A stretch of 7,054 nt of DNA from Candidatus Omnitrophota bacterium. GTDB taxonomy: Bacteria; Omnitrophota; Gorgyraeia; B26-G9. This document shows positions 4,902 to 7,054 of the stretch, piece after piece. The notes below the pieces were generated by a model that ran no database searches, was not told where the DNA came from, and worked only from the letters and a program-made list of their open reading frames with translations. The position numbers were made by a program, and so were the translations under genes. Numbering within the stretch: the stretch's first letter is position 1; each line of letters begins with the position of its first letter. The DNA lies in contig JAGLQQ010000220.1 in assembly GCA_023136735.1 (NCBI GenBank), positions 1 through 7,054 of the forward strand. The letters are read 5' to 3'.

Positions 4902-6002
4902 TTAATCAGCAAGTATTAGCTTTTTATATATTCTAAGTGAGCTGTCAACGACATCAAACACCTGTCTTGCCTCACCCAGTAGGCTTTCCGAATTTCCCAT
5001 CACAAAAAACCCGTCTTGTCCAAGCGTCCCATGAAACTTCATAATCAAATATTCCTGCAAACTGCGATTAAAATAGATAAATACATTACGGCAAATAACC
5101 ATATCCACTCCCATTACCCCTTGGTCATGGATAAGATTAAGCTCTTTAAAAGTAACAAATGCCTGCACATGCGGCACTATCTGAAATTCATCTTTAATCG
5201 GGATGAAAAAACGGCGCAGATAATGCGGATTTAAATCTTTCACACTTATCTGATCGTATCTACCAGCCTTACCCTTTGCTAAGCAGACTTTATCGATATC
5301 TGTAGCGACAATCTCAACATTTATTTCTACCTCTTCTTTTTCCAGCAACTCATAAAGCATAATTGCAAGAGAATACGGTTCTTCCCCGTGAGAACATCCG
5401 GCACTCCAAATCCTGATCTTTCTCATGCTGCCCTTTAGCTGCTTTTTTCTAGCAATAAGCTCAGGAAGTATTTCTGTCCTTAATTTATCCCATACAGCAG
5501 CATCGCGGAAAAAAGAAGACACATTAATGGTTAAAACCTCAAAAAGCTTCTCATATTCCTCAGACGAATGGATTAAAACTTGTAGATATTCAGAGTAAGA
5601 GTTAGCATTTCGCGCGCGCATTCTCAAAGCAATTCTTCTTTTTAATACTTTGTCCCGATACTGAGAAAAATCAGCCCCTCTATCTGCTTTTATTTGCTGC
5701 ATTAATAATTTATATGCTTGATTCCTATCCTGCCCTTCCTCATGACGAGGCTCTTTACCAATAACAGTTATTGCCGCTACAAGCTCTTTAAGGACCAAAG
5801 AAGATTGATCAACTCTTATCTGCTGCATAATCGTTTGAATTGCTCCTGAATCCGTAGTTACATATTTGGCAGGTAATCTCGAAAGGGCATAGGCGATAAC
5901 ATCTTGACGGCAAAGTTCACAAGTACAAATATCAAAACGCAAAGCTAGCATTTCATCAAGATACTTTTTTACAATATCTTCCATGATGTTACGTGCTTGC
6001 AT
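4902..6002 (-). CDS. cheR: ComFB domain fused to a CheR chemoreceptor methyltransferase
   Basis: This 366-residue protein is about 80-90 residues longer than usual CheR. Residues 1-88 are a ComFB domain: NIMEDIV, C26-x-C28-x2-C31 and LPAKYVTTDSG (43-53). A linker (about 88-100) leads to a complete CheR. The N-terminal helical part contains DKVLKRRIALRMRARN (117-132) and NVSSFFRD (160-167). The SAM-binding part has RIWSAGCSHGEEPYSL (197-212), ATDID (233-237) and CRNVFIYF (304-311). CheR transfers methyl groups from S-adenosylmethionine to receptor glutamates for chemotaxis adaptation. The beta-subdomain looks short and lacks an evident Gly-rich GxGG loop, so it probably does not need a receptor C-terminal pentapeptide. 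ComFB-family proteins are reported as cyclic-dinucleotide receptors, so the fusion may tune methylation by c-di-GMP (inference). AAAGGGAG lies 9 nt before the ATG, and the gene follows stand-alone comFB by 25 nt. Confidence 0.9.
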   Translation of the reverse strand: MQARNIMEDIVKKYLDEMLALRFDICTCELCRQDVIAYALSRLPAKYVTTDSGAIQTIMQQIRVDQSSLVLKELVAAITVIGKEPRHEEGQDRNQAYKLLMQQIKADRGADFSQYRDKVLKRRIALRMRARNANSYSEYLQVLIHSSEEYEKLFEVLTINVSSFFRDAAVWDKLRTEILPELIARKKQLKGSMRKIRIWSAGCSHGEEPYSLAIMLYELLEKEEVEINVEIVATDIDKVCLAKGKAGRYDQISVKDLNPHYLRRFFIPIKDEFQIVPHVQAFVTFKELNLIHDQGVMGVDMVICRNVFIYFNRSLQEYLIMKFHGTLGQDGFFVMGNSESLLGEARQVFDVVDSSLRIYKKLILAD

Positions 6003-6027
6003 TTATTTTAACTCCCTTTACTTATAA

Positions 6028-6306
6028 TTAATCTTCCATTGGCTGATGCAAAGGGTGATTCTTAATGTCCTCTAATACCTTCATTAATTCTTTAAGTATT
6101 TCAGAGGATTGCTCAACCTTTACCTGATCAATCAAAGTGTACATAGCTCCGCTATCGGTTGTAATATACTTAGCAGGTAAAGTGCTTAAAACCCTGGACA
6201 AGATTGCATCAATGCATTTGCTGCATTTACAAATTCCCGGATTACTGGAGAGAATCGCATCAAGGTGGTTTTGAACTATTTCCTCCATAATATTATGCGC
6301 GTTCAT
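6028..6306 (-). CDS. Stand-alone ComFB-family protein
   Basis: A 92-residue single-domain ComFB protein, about the family's normal length. Features are NIMEEIVQNHLD at the N-terminus, C26-x-C28-x2-C31 (zinc-type cysteines) and LPAKYITTDSG (43-53). H87 near the C-terminus is also present in the fused copy and could be a fourth zinc ligand. Bacillus ComFB is a dimer encoded in a late-competence operon. Cyanobacterial relatives are reported to bind c-di-GMP. This copy aligns without gaps to residues 1-88 of the neighbouring ComFB-CheR, with about 41 identities by eye. The start overlaps the cheC stop by 4 nt (ATGA), with GGAG 10 nt upstream, so it is probably translationally coupled. It might form heterodimers with, or compete for ligand with, the ComFB part of CheR. 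A role in competence is not supported by the context. Confidence 0.88.
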   Translation of the reverse strand: MNAHNIMEEIVQNHLDAILSSNPGICKCSKCIDAILSRVLSTLPAKYITTDSGAMYTLIDQVKVEQSSEILKELMKVLEDIKNHPLHQPMED

Positions 6307-6959
6307 CTCTTAAGCGCTCCGTCAATCTTCTCTCGCAGTTTTGAGACATTTAAAAGCTGCTTACGCATAGTTTTTGCAATCTGCTTTACTGTCACAGGCT
6401 CAAGCACCAGGAAAAAAGAACCGGTTATCTTTCTCTCCTCGTCCGTAAATGTCATTGTATGCACATAAATTGTATCGTCATCACTAAAGTTTACCATCCC
6501 TAGCTTAAGTACCTCTTTAAGAGGACCGCTTGATAAAACAGGAATCGAAGGGATTACAGAGACCTCCATAAGCAAACTCATCGCACCCGTATAAGCAGAA
6601 ACAACCACATTCCCAATCTCTTTTATCGTAGATACTCCAAGCTCAGTAAGAAACCCTGTAGAATGCTTGCCTTTGGCAGCAAATATTGAAACAAACTCAT
6701 AGGCACTTTTTTCTCGAAACAAAAGAGAAACCTGCCCTAAAATCCCTGAAAGTATACGGCAATGAACTCCAATAACGATATTATCTCTTCCCTTCAGCAA
6801 CCCCTCCATATCTTTAAACCTAACTATATCTAAAGTAGGTGCCTCAAGGTCTATAGATCGGTCAATCATCTGTGAAAAAGCGTGAGTCGAATTGCACGCA
6901 CAGATACTGCCGACTTCAATTACAATGTCTTTTTCCGTAATCAGCTTTTTTTGCTTCAT
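6303..6959 (-). CDS. cheC: CheC-type CheY-P phosphatase
   Basis: A 218-residue protein with the duplicated CheC/CheX/FliY phosphatase fold. Active sites follow (D/S)-x3-E-x2-N-x22-P. The second site is intact: S110, E114, N117 and P140 (STIKEIGN). The first has D11, E15 and P41 at the right spacing but S18 in place of Asn (DIVIEVGS), so it is probably weak or inactive. The length suits CheC (about 200 residues), and the two-site layout argues against single-site CheX. CheC dephosphorylates CheY-P and often works with the deamidase CheD, which is not in the window. The ATG has TTAGGGGA with 4-5 nt spacing to the start. It is the first gene of the signalling operon, and its TGA overlaps the next ATG. 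The C-terminal tail (about 190-218) is basic and helical. Confidence 0.87.
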   Translation of the reverse strand: MKQKKLITEKDIVIEVGSICACNSTHAFSQMIDRSIDLEAPTLDIVRFKDMEGLLKGRDNIVIGVHCRILSGILGQVSLLFREKSAYEFVSIFAAKGKHSTGFLTELGVSTIKEIGNVVVSAYTGAMSLLMEVSVIPSIPVLSSGPLKEVLKLGMVNFSDDDTIYVHTMTFTDEERKITGSFFLVLEPVTVKQIAKTMRKQLLNVSKLREKIDGALKR

Positions 6960-7001
6960 TATTCCCCTAAATTTTAATTATTCCTCTATATACCTTGAAT
7001 T

Positions 7002-7030
7002 ATTTTAACACTCATTCTCTTATTTTGCAA
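7002..7030 (-). promoter_or_regulatory. Putative sigma-70 promoter of the signalling operon
   Basis: The minus strand has TTGCAA at 7030-7025 (4 of 6 to consensus) and TAAAAT at 7007-7002 (5 of 6) with an ideal 17-bp spacer. Transcription would start near 6995, about 36 nt before the cheC ATG. A 10-bp tandem repeat abuts the -35 box, which supports a regulated promoter. The AT-rich context lowers confidence. Confidence 0.5.
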
Positions 7031-7054
7031 ATACTTTTCGATACTTTTCGATAC
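7031..7054. repeat. Tandem 10-bp direct repeat, cut by the window edge
   Basis: The unit ATACTTTTCG occurs at 7031-7040 and 7041-7050 and continues as ATAC to the last base, giving at least 2.4 copies. On the minus strand it reads CGAAAAGTAT and ends directly at the -35 of the putative cheC promoter. The 10-bp period equals about one helical turn, which suits a multimeric DNA-binding regulator. The full array size is not visible. Confidence 0.65.

Noticed and set aside
5016..5234. Open + strand frame of 72 codons
   Set aside because: It is antisense to the conserved catalytic part of CheR, whose motifs prove the minus-strand frame; no family features.
6028..6306. Competence locus because of the ComFB protein
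   Set aside because: No comFA, comFC or DNA uptake genes are in the window; the neighbours are chemotaxis genes.

Overview
This is an AT-rich bacterial window in which every convincing gene lies on the minus strand, so the transcription order runs from high to low coordinates. The organism cannot be placed from sequence alone. CheC-type chemotaxis proteins, ComFB domains, a PilZ protein and a set of type IV minor prepilins point to a motile or surface-active bacterium with type IV pili. Firmicutes-like lineages and uncultured candidate phyla with large pilin gene sets (for example Omnitrophota or Margulisbacteria) are possible, but this is a guess.

Region 1 (about 7054-4548) is a tightly packed signalling operon. 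A putative sigma-70 promoter abuts a 10-bp tandem repeat at the window edge. It is followed by cheC (CheY-P phosphatase family), a stand-alone ComFB protein overlapping cheC by 4 nt, a ComFB-CheR fusion 25 nt further on, and a small cupin 27 nt after that. The stand-alone ComFB and the N-terminus of the CheR fusion are ungapped paralogues (about 41 of 88 residues identical by eye). ComFB-family proteins are reported to bind cyclic dinucleotides, so the operon looks like a link from a second messenger to receptor methylation and CheY-P dephosphorylation. This is the most unusual content of the window.

Region 2 (4547-4244) has no gene. It holds three interlocking inverted repeats (4358-4548) that resemble a degenerate palindromic interspersed element. 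Next comes a near-perfect promoter (TTGACA, 16 bp, TATAAT), then a hairpin plus U-run terminator-like structure inside the leader of the next gene. That gene (4243-3554) encodes a PilZ domain followed by a membrane hairpin.

Region 3 (3553-2931) is AT-rich. It carries one small orphan gene (3310-3095) preceded by a 13-bp near-palindrome and followed by small hairpins, and then a candidate extended -10 promoter for the pilin genes.

Region 4 (2930-149) is a pilus accessory operon: PilV-like, PilW-like and PilX-like prepilins, then a secreted protein of unknown function, with gaps of only 4, 2 and 1 nt. No major pilin, pilus ATPase, platform protein or prepilin peptidase is in the window. The left edge (1-148) contains a short open + strand frame that could be a gene end or transposase remnant, but support is weak.

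The window thus combines three probable cyclic-dinucleotide-binding domains (two ComFB, one PilZ), chemotaxis adaptation enzymes and minor pilins. This suggests c-di-GMP control of taxis and surface behaviour. That link is inferred from gene content and is not shown directly.
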